This document shows positions 14,749-15,531 of a stretch of 15,531 nt of DNA, one piece after another. The stretch covers positions 1 to 15,531 of the forward strand of contig JAEUJK010000433.1 of assembly GCA_016794735.1 (NCBI GenBank), in the 5' to 3' direction. This DNA comes from Gemmatimonadota bacterium (GTDB taxonomy: Bacteria > Gemmatimonadota > Gemmatimonadetes > Gemmatimonadales > Gemmatimonadaceae). Each line of letters opens with the position of its first letter. The first letter of the stretch is position 1. Made by a program: the position numbers and the translations under genes. The notes below the pieces were generated by a model. It was not told where the DNA came from, searched no databases, and saw only the letters and a program-made list of their open reading frames with translations.

Positions 14749-15531
14749 GACGCACCTCGCTCGCGCCGCCGCCGCCAGCCCCATTCGGCCAGCAGCGCAA
14801 CCAGCGCCGCGAGCAACCAGGCGCGTCGCGTCGTGCGCGACGGTTCCAGGGTGTCCCGGACCCCGTCCGTCGCGCCTAACGCTGCCAGCCACGCGTCCGC
14901 CACCGGCGAGAGGTCGCGCGGCGTGCAGGGTTGCGACAGCACACGCACGACCCGCGCGAGCGAGGGACGAAGCACGTCGTCACCGCGCGCGGGCAAACGC
15001 GCCCCCACGTGCCGGACGCACCCGGCCCCATGCCCCTGTTGTCGCGCGGCAACGCTCCCGTCCTCCCACCAGGCCACCGGCGTGCCCTCATTGACCGGGA
15101 CGGTCCCCCAGGCGCCAATCGCAACCGCATTCCCGGCGAGGAGTGCACGCGCCGGCGCGCTATCCACCGGCGGCTCGAAGATCACGAGCGCGCCGCCCTG
15201 CAACGCAAAGGCGCTGTCCGACGCGCTTGCGGGCGCGGTCACGAGGCGCACGTTCCCTTCGTGGGGGTCGGCGAGCTGCGCCGCCGCGCCCAGCGGGGAG
15301 TCCGCGGACGGCAACGCGGCAACCGCCTGCGCGGTATCGCTGCGGCGCGCCGACCCTACACGGACAAAGCGTGTTGGCACGCCCGCCGCGCCCACAATCG
15401 CCGGGATCGCCTCGCTCCACTCCTCCGCGACGACCGGCGACACCACCACGAGCTCGACATCGCGGACCGCGGCGCGCGCGCGTTGCACGCGCCGAACCAC
15501 CTCCACCAGCGCCGCATCGAGCGCACCGGCA
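14745..15531 (-). CDS. BatA-like (aerotolerance-type) membrane protein, 5' end cut by window
   Basis: The C-terminal 261 residues of a larger protein; the frame is open past the right edge, so its start is not here. The visible part begins ALDAALVEVVRRV, then VELVVVSPVVAEEW (vWA-like strand and helix), a beta-rich region with GTPVAWWEDGSVAARQQGHG and GCVRHVGARLPARGDD (the 'G-G-R-V' type landmark found in BatA C-terminal regions), and a final transmembrane helix (RRAWLLAALVALLAEWGW) followed by RRRRERG. This matches the usual BatA/vWA-type architecture of large periplasmic domain plus C-terminal anchor. It shares a 4-base ATGA with the DUF4175-like gene. Assignment is by context and weak motifs, because the diagnostic N-terminal double-transmembrane domain is outside the window. 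Confidence 0.66.
   Translation of the reverse strand, partial: AGALDAALVEVVRRVQRARAAVRDVELVVVSPVVAEEWSEAIPAIVGAAGVPTRFVRVGSARRSDTAQAVAALPSADSPLGAAAQLADPHEGNVRLVTAPASASDSAFALQGGALVIFEPPVDSAPARALLAGNAVAIGAWGTVPVNEGTPVAWWEDGSVAARQQGHGAGCVRHVGARLPARGDDVLRPSLARVVRVLSQPCTPRDLSPVADAWLAALGATDGVRDTLEPSRTTRRAWLLAALVALLAEWGWRRRRERGAS

Noticed and set aside
1..15531. tRNA, rRNA, CRISPR, insertion sequence, phage or toxin-antitoxin signals
   Set aside because: I read both strands for these and found no repeat array, transposase motif, terminal inverted repeat or RNA-like cloverleaf that I could support.

Overview
The window is about 15.5 kb of very GC-rich (roughly 70% by eye), densely coded bacterial chromosome. 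Eleven of the twelve genes I can support are on the minus strand. I see no RNA gene, insertion sequence, CRISPR array or phage gene. The organism is not identifiable with certainty. High GC, a Bacteroidota-like promoter element (TAnnTT, twice extended to TAnnTTTG), a BatA/DUF4175/DUF4159 operon and an orphan GvpL/F gene suggest a Gemmatimonadota-like or related FCB-group bacterium. This is inference.

Layout from left to right (minus strand unless stated). 1-836: 5' part of a Wzx-type polysaccharide flippase, cut by the window edge. 849-2378: an unusual membrane-anchored cytochrome P450, apparently co-transcribed with the flippase. 2451-2476: terminator hairpin. 2500-3381: a lipoprotein with a proline-rich linker and a glycine zipper. 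3468-4199: ccdA, coupled to an extremely acidic unknown protein (4202-5020). 5168-7465: priA. 7466-7580: a divergent promoter region. 7581-8054 (plus strand): a DCC-family thiol-disulfide oxidoreductase-like protein. 8063-8091: a hairpin between convergent genes. 8103-9119 and 9123-9764: a zinc-ribbon Ser/Thr protein kinase behind an orphan GvpL/GvpF-family gene. 9977 to the right edge: a tightly overlapped operon encoding a BatA-like membrane protein (partial), a DUF4175-like membrane protein, a DUF4159 protein, a membrane protein with an amidotransferase-like fold, and a histone-deacetylase-family amidohydrolase. Three of its junctions are 4-base ATGA overlaps.

Two sequence-level patterns stand out. 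First, all five in-frame TTA leucine codons I found lie in one identical heptamer, GTTAGGC, once in each of five genes. Second, five operon-leading genes carry a TAnnTT hexamer upstream. In three of them it ends 6-7 bases before the start codon, which suggests leaderless mRNAs. The most unusual gene units are the membrane P450 plus flippase, the GvpL/F plus zinc-ribbon kinase pair, the acidic protein plus CcdA pair, and the deacetylase attached to the BatA-type operon.
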